Positions 46,702 to 58,807 of a stretch of DNA of 64,000 bases are shown here, piece by piece (within the stretch, counting starts at the first letter, position 1; every line of letters starts with the position of its first letter). The notes under the pieces are model-generated. The model did not search any database. It was not told where the DNA came from and saw only the letters and a list, made by a program, of their open reading frames with translations. The stretch comes from Gymnothorax reevesii (taxonomy: Eukaryota; Chordata; Actinopteri; Anguilliformes; Muraenidae), in assembly GCA_029721435.1 (NCBI GenBank), contig CM056573.1, positions 94,500,947 to 94,564,946 of the forward strand. Direction: 5' to 3'. A program made the translations under genes and the position numbers.

Positions 46702-49320
46702 TATTTATATCAACGTTATTAAAAATTGCAAACCTGTCGACCCTCAAGCAAGTAGCCCATTTCTGTACTGAATTTAGCCCACTGTATCTTCAGCTGCCAG
46801 TTATGATAATTGGAAAATGCGCCAATGAAGGAAAATGATTGAGAACTAGCCAGGACTAATTGTTGTCATAAAGGACATGTCTGTGTCCTCCCTAGTTCCC
46901 AGTTCTATCTGCACCACTGCTGTGTTCCAAAGGCAGGATGTGTTCCATTTAATTAATGCATGCCTGATCTTTCCTGATCTCATCAGAGACTTTGTAATGA
47001 GACTAAAGATTAAATTAAACAATGCCTAAGCATGTCCTTTCTATGGAAGGCTTTCCATTGATGTTCTACATACAGCTATGCTCTGTTATTCTCGCATTAC
47101 TTAATATGCCATTAAATAACAATTTAATGAACATTTAGCACATCATGATCACTGTTAAACAACTCAGATCTTTACCATTTCATTATCATTCCTGTGCTAC
47201 CTTTAGAGAACCAGAAATATCTCATTGAGCTCGATGAACGAGTTGACTTTTCAAATGACATAGTCACAGTGTCCCACAGTAATTCTTTTTCAAATGGCTT
47301 ACAGATTTTTAATCAGCTGCTCTTTCCATTTTCTCTGACAAGTCATGGTGCTGTTTCAGTTGGTAAATTAATGTAGATCTTATTAAGCCTTCAATATAGT
47401 TTTTACTTCCTGGTGCTTCAGTCTTACAGTGCTGTGCAGTGCAATGTGTGTGATATCTCATCACCTACAGTAATGCTACACTTTCCCCATCTTCCTTTCT
47501 GGGTTCCCAGCTGCAGTGAGCGTCCTTTGCTTCAGTTTCAACGTTTTACCCTTGACCTCTTGTAGTCGGGCGAGAAACATGCTGTCCAAAGGAAATTTAC
47601 GATGCAACCTTCTACTCTCCTTACCTTGACTTTATACAGCAAAGGCACTCATTAATGCATACGGAATTAATTCAGGATGTTATTGCGGCATGTTCGCTCC
47701 TTACTAAATGGAGTGAACCTGGGTACATCTGTATTTTATCAAGCAACACTTTAACGGCAGGGACTGGCACTTCAGCGGAGTGTGACTGTTCCTCTTTGAG
47801 AAAACAAAACGCTTTTGTCAGCTCGTTCAACATAAGCAATAGCCAGTGAAATAATTTACTGCTCTACTGATGTTTCTCCAGAAGTGCCCTCTTAGTTGCA
47901 GGAGTCGCACGGATAGGCCCATATAAATTCTCATTCTAAATTATTGTTCCCGCTCCAACGCGCTCTGGCTTTCCAAGACCTTTGTGCTGTGTAGGGGCGG
48001 AACATTCCGTTGAAAGGGCTGTGCTCCTTACTAGATCCATAACCCCTCTGAGTGAGGAATGTGAAGGTTTTCAAGGGTGCTTGACTTTTTCAAGAGCGCT
48101 CATTCACCCATTCATTTGGCTTTATTTAGCCTTGGACTGCACCGGACACCAGGATACTCCATGTCTTCCACAGACTTAAAGGGGAAATTATGCTGTTTTG
48201 AATTGAGATCAGGCTTTTTCAACGCATTCTTTACTTGAAAGCCCTATCGAACACCTGTAATTCCACGTATTGCTTGAGGCTTGTGGCCAGTACTTTGTGA
48301 AATGTTGATAGAAATATTATATTGCTCATTTGCAGTTTCTGATTTTCATGGCATCCATCAGTGTTTGTTTTTCCTCAACCTGTCATGCAAGTATTTTGCC
48401 CTTTGTTATTTACCTTTCCCCTCCTTGCATAGAGAGGGCAGGTCTCTGGGCTGAAAAGTTGCTACAAATGGTATGCCTGCTGTAAAGGCCAGAACATCAG
48501 AGTAGAAAAAAAGTAATCTTTTTCAAGGCCAAGCTATGAAAGTGTGTTACAATGTATAAGCAGTTACTATGAAAGAGCAGAGCAATTCATTTATGTTACG
48601 CAAACATAAACCTAAAATTTTAATTCTAAGGAGTATGTTCTGCTCTTGCAAGTGGCAAGGAAATGTATTGCTTTTGGATTCAGAGGTTATACTGAGGTCA
48701 CTGAAGGCTTTTGTTCAGCTCAAGGAGGGTTTCGCCTTTTCTCTCCTTTTAGAATAAAGGACCATTCAAACATTGAATATCCATCTCTAAAACACAAGTA
48801 CATCACTTTCCATTCTCTTAAATGCCTTTTGCTTTTACCCCATTTACTTTGAATGGATGGGGTATTTTACGGCATGTGCATTTCAAGTTGAAGCAAAATG
48901 AAAAAACCAAAACTATTTAAACTATTCCTCGGGGCGAAGGCTTCAGAGCACATCTGGTGTAAATGTGTCAGAGGCTCCAGGGATTAGGATCCTCGTTGTC
49001 TTTATTGGCTGATTCAAACCCCACCGCTTAGCCCCTCCCCATCTCAAACCTCCCAATAATATGAATGCTTTGCTATTGACCTGACACCTAGTATCCCCAT
49101 ATATTGTCCGATAAACCAATCCTATGACATGAAAGAGTCAGGCTCTGCCTTGGGTTCTCCCTGCCAGTCAGTCCCTCTGCTGCTGGTGACCTGGAAAAGT
49201 TTGGAGGTGGTGGCAATATCTCAGCCTCTGGAAGAGGTTTTCACATGACTGTGTGTGAAGATCTAACTCCCGGAGTGATGAGCTGTTTATCAGTGTGTCT
49301 GTTTGCGGGCTCGTTGTTTG
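46702..49320. other. Unassigned DNA
   Basis: No gene supported. Several 60-68-codon frames (47194, 47655, 47982, 48569) show no motif. This is the longest stretch without obvious repeats and may be host intron or intergenic DNA. Confidence 0.4.
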
Positions 49321-49640
49321 ATTGATTGATTGATTGATTTTATTTGACCATTCTTGATATAATATATGAAACAGAAATCTGAGTCATACATTAAAATACA
49401 TAAATAGTCAGGGATGACACAATAAAGCCCAAAGGCTTATTTCCATTGTGGTCCCGGTTAAAACTTGGCTCTTTGGCGGGCTGTCTGGCCTTGAAGCCTG
49501 GTGTGCGGCCACAGTCAAGCACAGTCCTTCTGTGTGGAGCTGAAAGTATAGGTGCAGTTACAGGAACATGTGACCACTCACCCGTGTAGTGATCTTCCAG
49601 TTCTTTGCGTGAGTTCAAGCAATGTTTAGCTAGAAACATT
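49321..49640 (-). mobile_element. LINE 3' end with (CAAT)n tail
   Basis: Read on the minus strand it contains CACAATGGAAATAAGCCTTT, ATTGTGTCATCCCTGACTA and a tail of repeated AATC/CAAT at 49321-49340. This is a common fish non-LTR retrotransposon 3' end with a tetranucleotide tail instead of poly-A. The clade is not assigned. Confidence 0.6.
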
Positions 49641-50350
49641 CTGTTGTTCTCCCCTGGTTGAATTATAAATAGTGTCAGTTTGAAAAGAAAAAAATGGCCT
49701 CGTACATGAGTTCATGTTGGTCTGTTAATTTATGCAGGGATTTATTTTCCATCATCATTTTTTACCACATGCACTATATGACTAGATTTTCTGTTTTTGT
49801 TTTTTTTTTTCAAACGTGTACCAAGAGCCATTCTATGGTCATATCCAGCACTCGTCGTCATGGTCGATGCCTCTGTGATCCCAGGAGGGAGCATGTGGGA
49901 TCAGTCCTGCAGGATCAGGGGTTCGGCAGTTATGTCAGGGAGTGTATGTGAGCCCGCCTTTGCATTCATGTCTGCAGATGACCGAGTGTCCATGTGACTT
50001 CAGCCCATGGACAGTGTTTGCAGTTTGTGAAGTGGATTACACAACACTTCCGCTCCTGCCCAGGGGACTGTATATTACTGAGGGCCTTGATGAGAAATAC
50101 TGGCGAACTGCATTTAAAGCTTAGCTGAGGCCAATGAAATTCACCCACTGTTTGATAAATCTTTACAAAAAAGTGCTCTAATGCTGTTGCTACATGGCAT
50201 TTGGTATTCAGGAACTCTGTGCATTTGTTAATCCTAACAATGGAAAAAAAAAAATACAGACAATATGCACAAGGCCCTGGTAGCATAAGCTTTGTGCTGT
50301 GGTAGCTTGAGCTTAAAGTGATGATGTTCCAGCTTAAACCAGTTATGTCT
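49641..50350. other. Unassigned DNA with one exon-like segment
   Basis: At 49978-50122 an AG acceptor-like site precedes an open frame, MTECPCDFSPWTVFAVCEVD. Its Cys/Trp spacing recalls thrombospondin type-1 repeats. The evidence is too weak to call a gene. Confidence 0.2.
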
Positions 50351-50700
50351 CCCCCCCAGAGGAAGGGGGGGGCACGTATTGTTTTAGGCTCGATTTCCGT
50401 ACGCGTCAGCGTTCCCACTTCGTTTCCAGAGCGTTACTCCAAAACCGTTTGCATGATCTTAACCAAACTTTGCTCACTTACTACTCAGGTCCTGAAGTGG
50501 TGCCTTTAGGTATGTGCCTGTCTGTCCATCCGTCTGTCTGTCCATCCGGACACGATCAATTCTTGTCCGGAGCATTACTCCAACACCGTTTGCAAAATCT
50601 TTTCCAAACTTTGCATACTTACTACTCAGGTCCTGCAGTGGTGCCTTTTAGCATGTGCCTGTCTGTCTGTCCGTCCGTTTGTCTGATGGGTTCGGCATAG
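50351..50700 (+). repeat. Hairpin-headed tandem-core element R3
   Basis: A C7-agaggaa-G7 hairpin (50351-50372) is followed by two core units. Each has GCGTTACTCC or GCATTACTCC, ACCGTTTGCA, CCAAACTTTGC, ACTTACTACTCAGGTCCTG and GTGGTGCCTTTA, and each ends in a GTCTGTCC/GTCCGTCC run. The units are about 155 bp apart (ACTTACTACTCAGG at about 50474 and 50628). Confidence 0.65.
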
Positions 50701-52392
50701 AAGGGGGCCGGGGAGGAGACGTCTGTTTTTACGAGTAAAAATACATTCTAGTTTATGATGGGTTTACACCGCTAGACGTCTACCTGGTTGAAAAGCTTTG
50801 TGCCCAGTGATTTTTTGAAAATATACTCCAGCTGTTTGGCCACGGTCTCACTGCACCTGCTTAATATACTTTGACCAGCAATAGGCAGACACTGTCTGGG
50901 TAGAGTCAAAAGTGTGGCTTAATTAACCATTTCAGAATCCAAGCTAGCCTTGGAGCAAACTGACCCTGAAAAATAAGTTCAATGGCAACAATCAGAATAT
51001 GCTGATTATTATGTTTTTTCCGCATTACTGCCTGAGGCAATAATGGTGCTTCTGTTCCTAGGATTCATCCTGAGCAGTGCCTTCCTGCCTCTTTGGTCCA
51101 GAACAAGTGACTAAGACCATCTCCCATTTTGAGGCTTACTTGAAGGACTTATTTACGAGGTCTTTCAGCCACCTGTTTCAATATAGGAAGAGCTTTTGGT
51201 TGTGAATTACACCATGCTAGTGCTTATGTTGCAGTCTTGAAAAGTGTCTTGAAGCTGCAGTAGTTTAGTATTTTGTAAGGTCATGTAGTCTGGGCTGGGC
51301 TCTAGCTCAGTGTGATTGACATCTTGAAGCCAGTTCCTGGTCATATTTTAAGATGTTATTTGCTAGCACCCATGGAGAATAAGTCTTTCCGCCCGTTTGA
51401 ATGTAGGAAGTCGCTTTGGGCCGTCAATTACACTGTGCTTGGACCCAGCCCAGACTTCATGAGTTTATAATATACTGCGCTTTTAAGGCTTCAAAACATT
51501 TTTCACAAATCCACGGAAAGCTAATGGAAAAATGTTACTTTGTCAATATTTCTCTGTAGGCCATTGTGATTTCCCTGACGTGCTTCTGCCCCAACTCCAT
51601 AACTAACTATGAACAGTAAATAATCCCCATGCATTTATCACTCCTTGGATGCTGTGGTGTTTTCTGGAAGGGAGAAAGATGATCAATGGGGTCTTTATTC
51701 CAGAAGTGTGCTGAGCCCTTTGGAATGTGAAGTTAATTTATCCCTTGTATGAGCTGCAGCCTCTCATTTTTTTCCCCAATTAAAAGTTATTTTTCCTTGT
51801 TGCTCCACTTATATTTTGCCACACATTTCTGAATCTAGATTGTTAGCTCTTTTGATCCATATGCAAGACAAAAACCACTACCTCTGGAGTTTAATGTAAC
51901 CAAATTATATGTTTAATGGTTTGAAAAATCATAAATTTGTCCAGCGATGGAATTGTGAACCAACCTGAGGAGAGTATGTGTTATAATCCAGAAAAGGAAC
52001 AAGATGCAGAGTCAGAGTGCTATCCACTGAAGGCGTGTATTCACAGAAATACGGTAATGGGGGCATGGGGAGGAGCCCAGAGTAGAATGAGCAAAGGTCA
52101 GTTCAAATGGTATTAAGTTTGGATAAGGGGTGTGTCTACACCAGGCCAGTGGCGTCCCAGGGCAGAAGCCAGATGGCGATCACTCTCGCCAGAGCAGAAC
52201 TGTCAGTTGGCAGGGCTATAGAGTTTGAAAGGAACGTCATCCCAGTACTGGAGATTGCAGAAGGCTAGGGAGGTGTTCCTAATAAACTGAACAGAGGAAC
52301 AAACTCAAATGACGGTTAATAGGAATGCAGTCCCAGTTCTGGAGACCAGGGATTAGGCTTGGGAGCTTGTTCCTATTAATAAAGCTTCCATA
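50701..52392. other. Unassigned DNA
   Basis: No gene or classified repeat. No frame exceeds 60 codons, unusually few for its length. Confidence 0.4.
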
Positions 52393-52740
52393 TTATTCAA
52401 CCCCATTTCCAAAAAAGTTGGGACGCTGTACAAAATGTAAATAAAAACAGAGTGCAATGATTTGCAAATCATTTGAACCCTATATTTAATTGAAAATAGT
52501 GCAAAGACAACATATCAAATGTTGACATTTTATTGTTTTCTGAAAAATATTTGCTAATTTTGATTTTTATGACAGCAACATGTTTCAAAAAAGTTTACTC
52601 CTGTGTTGCATCACATTTCCTTTCAACGATACTCTGAAAGTATTTGGGAGCTGAGGTGACACACTGCTGTAGTTTTGGAAGCAAAATGTTTTCCTTTTCT
52701 TGCCTGATATAGGCTTTCAACACATGATGATAAATCTCAA
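52393..52740 (-). mobile_element. Tc1/mariner terminal fragment
   Basis: Starts CAACCCCATTTCCAAAAAAG and continues TGGGACGCTGTACAAAATGT, ATGATTTGCAAATCATTTGA and GACAACATATCAAATGTTGA. This is another widespread fish Tc1-type terminus and subterminal region. Only the outer part survives. Confidence 0.7.
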
Positions 52741-52794
52741 AACTATGAAGAAACTATCTGACTGATAGCTTAAAGAAGGGATAAACTTAAGAGG

Positions 52795-53352
52795 AACTTT
52801 TTAAAAAAATGTCGCATTTGGTATCACCTGAAAGGACATGCAATACTCTCTCTAACTCTCAACGCTTTTCACCCAGAAATGATCGTGGAATAGAGTAATC
52901 ATGGATGTAAAATGGGCTTTTAGCAACCCCCAATATCGCCCTTGAACAGCACTGCGAAATGGGTCAAAAGCAGTGAGGTCGCTCATGGGATCAATTGTGA
53001 CACATAGGCTATCGTATGTGTACTTTACATTGCAAGCAAGATGTCGAAATCCATGAAAAATGTTTAACCAGTAGTCTTTCCCAATTTTTCCCCAGCAGCG
53101 CAAAGATAATTGCGCGCTGCCATGAAAAAGCCACCAGGCACTAGCACGACTTGGGCTCCCACCCAGGCCGTGGTACTCACTACAACCCTGCAAGGTGGTG
53201 CCTTTACCAGGTGAGATAATCCAGAAGCCAGACAATAACACAAATTTTGAAGATCATAAATCTAATCCACTAGAAATATAAAATGAAACAAGACTGAGAA
53301 ATGAACAAATTAAGACAGGCAGATGATGGTCGATGCACTCGACTTCCTTACT
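52795..53352 (+). repeat. Dispersed repeat, copy 2
   Basis: A shorter copy of the repeat at 45265-46475, with the same 5' block (52810-53060) and the same 3' block (53258-53352). The 53070-53257 middle has no counterpart in copy 1. A different sequence follows the shared ACTTCCTTACTG end, so that point looks like a family boundary. Confidence 0.6.
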
Positions 53353-53735
53353 GTGTGTCCCTGTTTCCCATGAATAACGCCATCAGGAAGGGGCTATTTT
53401 TGCTTGTTTTTTGGGTTGGGGGGGGTGTGCTTGAGTTGAAAAGGTGTTCAAAATGCCTCTTTTAGACTTCTCCTGTTTGAGTGAGTGTTGTGTTTTATTC
53501 ATCATCTCCATGACATTAGCCTTCCATTCAGGCATAATTTGCCAATTTTGTGATTTCTTAATACATGTCTACTTTTAGGGAAAGAGCTGGACGGTCTGGA
53601 CGGTCAGTCCAGCTTCTCTCCCAGACTCAAAGTAAGGTTATAAACTCAACGGGACACACATGAGCAAGGCACACATGCATTTCATCTGGAGGGGAGGCAC
53701 ACGCGTCACTAATCCTATTAAAGGAGAAAATACTT

Positions 53736-54030
53736 CTAATAGACACACAGGTTACTCAATGGTAGGAAGAAACAATTAGTACTCACATGAGGGTTGTGAC
53801 AGTACCCCCATCCCTGACGGTCACTACCTGGCACCCCTGTGGTGGACCCCAGACACCGACAAAGGAAATTATGGACCAGGGAGGGGTCCAGAATGTTGTG
53901 CTCAGGGACCCAAGGGTACTCCTCGGGCCCATACCACTCGCAGTTCACTAGGAAGTGGCGCCTGCATCCCCTATACTGGACCTCCAAGATCCAAAGCTCG
54001 GTGGAGGCAGGACCAACGGTGAGCCAGGGG
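53736..54030 (-). pseudogene. Chromovirus integrase chromodomain and 3' LTR junction (relic)
   Basis: The minus strand encodes EVQYRGCRRHFLVN followed by YGPEEYPWVPEHNILDPSLV. This is the C-terminal chromodomain of a Ty3/gypsy chromovirus integrase, matching the pattern [16 protein letters not shown] in the element at 3.8-10.1 kb but from a different lineage. It is followed at 53804-53790 by GGGGGTACTGTCACAACC, a polypurine tract running into the start of an LTR (TGTCACAAC). Only the 3' tip of the element remains. Confidence 0.75.
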
Positions 54031-54479
54031 GGAGGCAGGGAGCAGGAGGGAGGACTGAAGGAAGTGATGGTTGTATGAAGATGGTTGTAACTTGAAGTCC
54101 ATTGAACTCTGGGCTAGGAAACTGCTGTCGGATGGGTTGCCATAGTAGGGGTCCAACATCATTATGTTTGGTTCTTGATAGGTGATCACATGCGAGAGAG
54201 TCTGCAGCAGATTGAAGCTGGCTGCATTAGTGGCAGCAGTGGAGTCCTGGGAAATATTTGTAATAGCCTTGAGTTAACTCGAGAGTGATCATTTGAACTG
54301 GTGTACCTGCTGGGGCTCTTCCTCCTGCTAACTTATCCGTACACCCTGCTACCTCAGGGCATCAACCGGACTGAGCATCTCTGCGGGTTCCATTAGAGGC
54401 TGGATTATACTTTTATTATCAAATTACGAAGAAGCAAACTGACTGGTTGCTTCAAGTGGACCTATTGTGCTGTTTTTAT
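54031..54479. other. Unassigned DNA, possibly more of the chromovirus relic
   Basis: G-rich minus-strand complement near 54000-54070. No protein motif readable. Confidence 0.3.
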
Positions 54480-54830
54480 AACCTCCACCAAGGAGGTTAT
54501 GTTTTTGCTGGCATTGTTTTGTCTGTCTGTCTGATTGTGTACAAGATAACTCAAAAAGTAACAAATGGATATGTCTGAAATTTTGTGGGCGGGTTGCTAT
54601 TACATCAGAGATGGACCCTATTGATTTTGACCATGATCGGTCAAACAATATGGCCACCATGGGAGCCATCTTGAAATCCTATGACACACAATAACTGAAC
54701 TTTGCTCGCAGTGATATCACTCAAATTTTCTGGGTTGATTGGTTTCGCATCAGGGATTGAACCTATCAGTTAGGAACGCGCTGCATCAACCAATATGGCC
54801 TTCATGGGAGCCATCTTGAAATCCTATGTT
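54480..54830 (+). repeat. Hairpin-headed tandem-core element R4
   Basis: AACCTCC-accaa-GGAGGTT hairpin (54480-54498), then GTCTGTCTGTCTG, then two core units ending in the same GGGAGCCATCTTGAAATCCT ATG. The ends are at 54683 and 54828, giving a period of 145 bp. Confidence 0.7.
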
Positions 54831-54982
54831 GCAGATGACTTGTACAGCGGGGAAAATAAGTATTGAACGCATCAATATTTTTCTCAGTGAATATATTTCT
54901 AATGGGGCGATTGACATTAAATTTTCACTAGATGTTGGTGACCACCAAAGTAATCCACACATACAAAGAAATCAAAACAAAC

Positions 54983-55105
54983 TAAAGCTGCAAGCAGCAT
55001 TGGACAGGCCCTGGCCCCCTTGTGCACGTCAGGGTGAGGGCGAGATGTGGCCGGGCGCTGATGAGCATTCTCAACCATTGGACAGTGCTGAGTAAAATGT
55101 TAAAT
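54983..55105 (+). repeat. Hairpin-headed repeat R5, 5' part
   Basis: GCTGC-aa-GCAGC hairpin (54987-54998), then TTGGACAGGCCCTGGCCCC. I recognise this start from a dispersed fish repeat whose usual 3' part is seen at 58470-58720. Confidence 0.45.
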
Positions 55106-56447
55106 GTTGAGTGGAACGCAAACACCTTTACTGAAATAGATTATTCCTGTATACATTGGAGGTATGAGCCATTGTAACAGCGGGGGACCGATTTTGTATA
55201 AAAAAAAAATAATAGAAAGCGTTGTCGGGGGGGATGTTAAAAAGACGAAGAATCGGAAATAAGCGGGGGGGGCTTGTAAAAAAGAGAAGAGAGAGTAGCG
55301 TGAGTTGTGATGTGAACTGCATTGTTGTTTATGGTAAAAAGGGAGAAATGCTTGTTAACGTTATAACTGCCAATAATGTAATAATTTCGGCCCATTTGAA
55401 ACGTAATAAAGCCAATAACGTAATAACCTGCCAATAACGTTATAACATTTCTCTACAAATAACGTAATAACATTTTGCCAATAACGTAATAAGGTATTAC
55501 ATTATTGGCAGGTTATTGCGTTATTGGCCTTACACTAAAAAAAACTTTTGATAATGTAATAACTATGCCAATAATGTAACAAATTGTGTTTTACTTCCAT
55601 TTATTTTTACATTCATGTTAAAAAATGTCTAAATATTGCCTCTTAAAAAGAGGGTTGACCAAATCTGCTGTCTGCCTACATTATTAGCCTACATTATTGG
55701 CAGGTTATACGGAGGGATATGTAGCACAGATGACTTCAATATTTGCAATGTACTTTACTATTTTACTGTTCATATTTCTTCTCACCTCTGCCCAGTAATG
55801 TAGCAACACATAACAATTACTGGATATATTTTAATCTGTTATCCTCTGCATTTTCAGTATTTGCTACATTTGAAATCAAATTGTCTTACTACTAAGTTTT
55901 TATCTAAAGTATTATAATAATGACAAACTCATACAGTATGCTCAATTAAAATTTCTTTAATGAAAAATTTTGAACTGCAAATTTGAAACATGAACTACAA
56001 AAATAGTTAAATAAAATGTCCCTTTTGTTTGTAACATTAAAAAAAAAAAAAAAAGAACTACAGACTACTATTACTATTACTATTAGGGTCTAAATGCGTC
56101 GATCAGACTTTTCTTGCCTTAAGTAAAAAATTTGAAACCGGAGGGTCTCAGATTTCCTCCTTTTAATGTTTGATACACACAAAAACTGAAAGGGCACTTG
56201 TGTTTCCTATGAAGAGTCCAGGGTCCTTGTAGCCCTTCCGTTTCTTCTTTTCTTTTCAGTGTGTTCCTTTTCTATTTTCAAGTAAAATTGTAAAATAGCC
56301 CCTGCTGGAAAACAACCCACTCAATTCTAATGAATCTATCCCCTTAATCCACTTCAAACTCAAATGTAAAATATATTTCAAAGAGATAAATCTACAGGAA
56401 ATGTATTTTACAATATATCATGTTAAGATAACATTTGATGTTCAGAT

Positions 56448-56696
56448 GAAGAGTTTGGTTCCAAAACGCAATAAGTGCCAAAATTACAAAAATTGAGATA
56501 ATGCCATAGACTGGTAGTCCTGTGGCTCTTATACATGGTGCAGTCATCTGTTTTTAGGAATTCATACGATAAGGTGTATTTTTTCATAGCCAAAGTTTGT
56601 TATTTTCTATAAAATGCAATGGATTCCGACATAGAAAAAGCTAATTTACTCAAAATGTGTAAAATGGATATATTGCGTTTTGGAACCAAACTCTTC
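56448..56696. mobile_element. MITE (249 bp) nested in the long-TIR element
   Basis: The ends are perfect 26-bp inverted repeats starting GAAGAGTTTGGTTCCAAAAC (56448-56473 and 56671-56696), flanked on both sides by AGAT. The interior is AT-rich and non-coding. Superfamily unknown. Confidence 0.75.
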
Positions 56697-56859
56697 AGAT
56701 GTTGTTATGTGTTAATTTAATTTGGTAAACTGGTACAACCTGCGCAAAAGTGTATTGTTTCCATGCTGTCTTTCAGATCGGAACGATCCGACAAGGCAGC
56801 ATGGGATTTCCCAGGCTATAACTAGACTGCATTCCCACAGAAAATGCTAAAAGTGCCGT

Positions 56860-57340
56860 GTGTGTTGAGTGTTAGCATATTTAGCATAAATAATCTACCC
56901 TGAGCTACTGGATATAGCACTGGAAACATTCAATAACTTAACAGACAGTATAATTAACATTATTAGCATCTTTGTTAACCTACTTTTGTTGAGTAAGGCT
57001 AGATTCATAGTTAATCAGTTAACATTGTAACATAATTAACATTTTTAAGATAGTTAGCATAGTTATCACGTCAGCTAACCTACTTCAGCCTAGTAACAAT
57101 AAAAAATATAATTAATTATATCACGTTAACATAATAAGCAATGTTACAATAATTAGTATTTTAGCATCATCGCTAATCTACTTTGTCACAACCCCTAGAT
57201 GTCTGTTCCACCAGGGCATAAGAACAACATTAGCTTACTAAAACTGAATTTACATTGTTAGTTAACGACTTAGTATTATTAGCATGGTTAGCATACCTGT
57301 CGACCAACCTTAGCTAATGTTAACTTAAAACACTGTTTAT
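56860..57340. repeat. TTAGCAT/GTTAAC-rich low-order repeat
   Basis: Many irregular TTAGCAT, TTAACAT and GCTAACCTAC units occur, too degenerate to give a fixed period. Confidence 0.4.
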
Positions 57341-58469
57341 TAGACTACTTAATATTATAATAATTTAAGCACAATTACCATTGTTACTAATTGCTGAAAA
57401 TTATTTGCCTTGCTACCATTTTAAAAAAATGGAAGAAAAGAAGTCTTGAACTTCTTCAGCTGTCCTCTTCTGCCTCTCTCCCACGCAGTCTGGCTGGGTT
57501 GAACAAGTCATTGCAACATCATCAGCCTGAACATTCCACCATTCATTTCAATGGGTCAGAATGTTGTAGAAAAAAAGACAATAATGAATAAAGGACAAGA
57601 GGTGGAGTAAATCCATAGCATAGCAAGCATACTTAATAATCAGCCAATAGTGTTGGCTAATAATGTAAGCAGACAGTAGGTTGGGTCAATCATCTATACA
57701 TTCTGACGGGAATATAAGCAAAAGAATATTTTAAAAAATTCTTACATTATTGGCATAGTTATTACATTATCAAAGTTTTTTTTAGTGGAAGGCCAATAAC
57801 ATAATAACCTGCCAATAATGTAATACCTTATTACGTTATTGGCAAAATGTTATTACGTTATTGGTAGGGAAATGTTATTACGTTATTGGCAAGTTATTGG
57901 CTTTATTACGTTTCCAATGGGCCCAAATTATTACGTTATTGGCAGTTATTATGTTATTGGCAGTTATTACGTTTTGGGTTCTAACAATGCTGCATAAACG
58001 AGATGAAAACGGGGCATACAGCCTGACCGACTGTGTCGCGGAACTTCAGTTGTCAAGTGTGGTTCTCAGGCGGCCAGAATATTACAACCACCGGGCAACA
58101 AGTCACCGGCAACAGCTAAGACGAACGGAGCCTCCCGGGCAACGAATGTGCACAACTCGGGGTAGAGATAAGTCCAGGCCTGGCAAAATGTTTATTATTG
58201 TTGCTCAATGACATTGCGAAAATAAAAATTAAACGCGTTCTGTACCATATTCTGTGCTATCTTGGTAACTGCCGTTGAAGATGAGGGGGTGTGCTGTATG
58301 AGTTGGTGGCTAGGCTAGTGGGACAGGATTTCCACAGGTCTTCGCCAGCCCGATATCCTGACTGAGACTGGTAGTTACTAAATTACTATGCATGATTGCA
58401 CTGTTATGCCATGTGACTGGTCAAAGTTTCCTTTGCAGATTTTATAACGGCTGTGTATAGTGGAATCTT

Positions 58470-58720
58470 CTCCCATTCATGAACATAGCGGAAAGCAGAC
58501 AATGTGATTTGGGATTCCAAAGTTGATGGCTTGCAGGCCTTCCACATGCAGCTCTTCAACAATGCGTAAAAAGTCACATGCCAAATTTGGTGAGTTTTTG
58601 AGCATGTTTAGGGGGTCAAATTTGGGTCGAAAGAGGCGTAAGAAGAAGAAAGAATAAGAAACATTACAGGAACAATAGGGTCCTGCGCTCTGAACGGGCT
58701 CCATCCCTAATACGTCCATA
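58470..58720 (+). repeat. Repeat R5-type 3' part
   Basis: GTTGATGGCTTGCAGGCCTT, AAAAAGTCACATGCCAAATT, then AAGAAGAAGAAAGAATAAGA and AACAATAGGGTCCTGCGC. This looks like the closing portion of the repeat that starts at 54983; the long-TIR element lies between them. Confidence 0.4.
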
Positions 58721-58807
58721 AATTAAGTTATGTGTAATAAAGTGGATCAGTGCAAATTAATATCAGCTGCTTTAGTCCTAATTGATAACCAACAAAGAGG
58801 TTTCTCG

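Larger units (their letters stand above)
55357..57973. mobile_element. Non-autonomous DNA element with long TIRs of AATAACGTAATAA motifs
   Basis: The left end (55357-55579) and right end (57742-57973) are inverted copies packed with GCCAATAACGTAATAA and its reverse complement, at least seven copies per side. A second pair of inverted blocks (about 55655-55715 and 57625-57690) extends the symmetry to about 350 bp. A 33-bp near-palindrome at 55477-55509 is exactly the reverse complement of 57811-57843. The 2.6-kb interior has no frame over about 90 codons and no transposase motif. No target duplication was identified. Confidence 0.75.

Noticed and set aside
51300..51330. tRNA-like TAGCTCAGTG motif
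   Set aside because: It looks like an A-box but no B-box or cloverleaf can be drawn around it.
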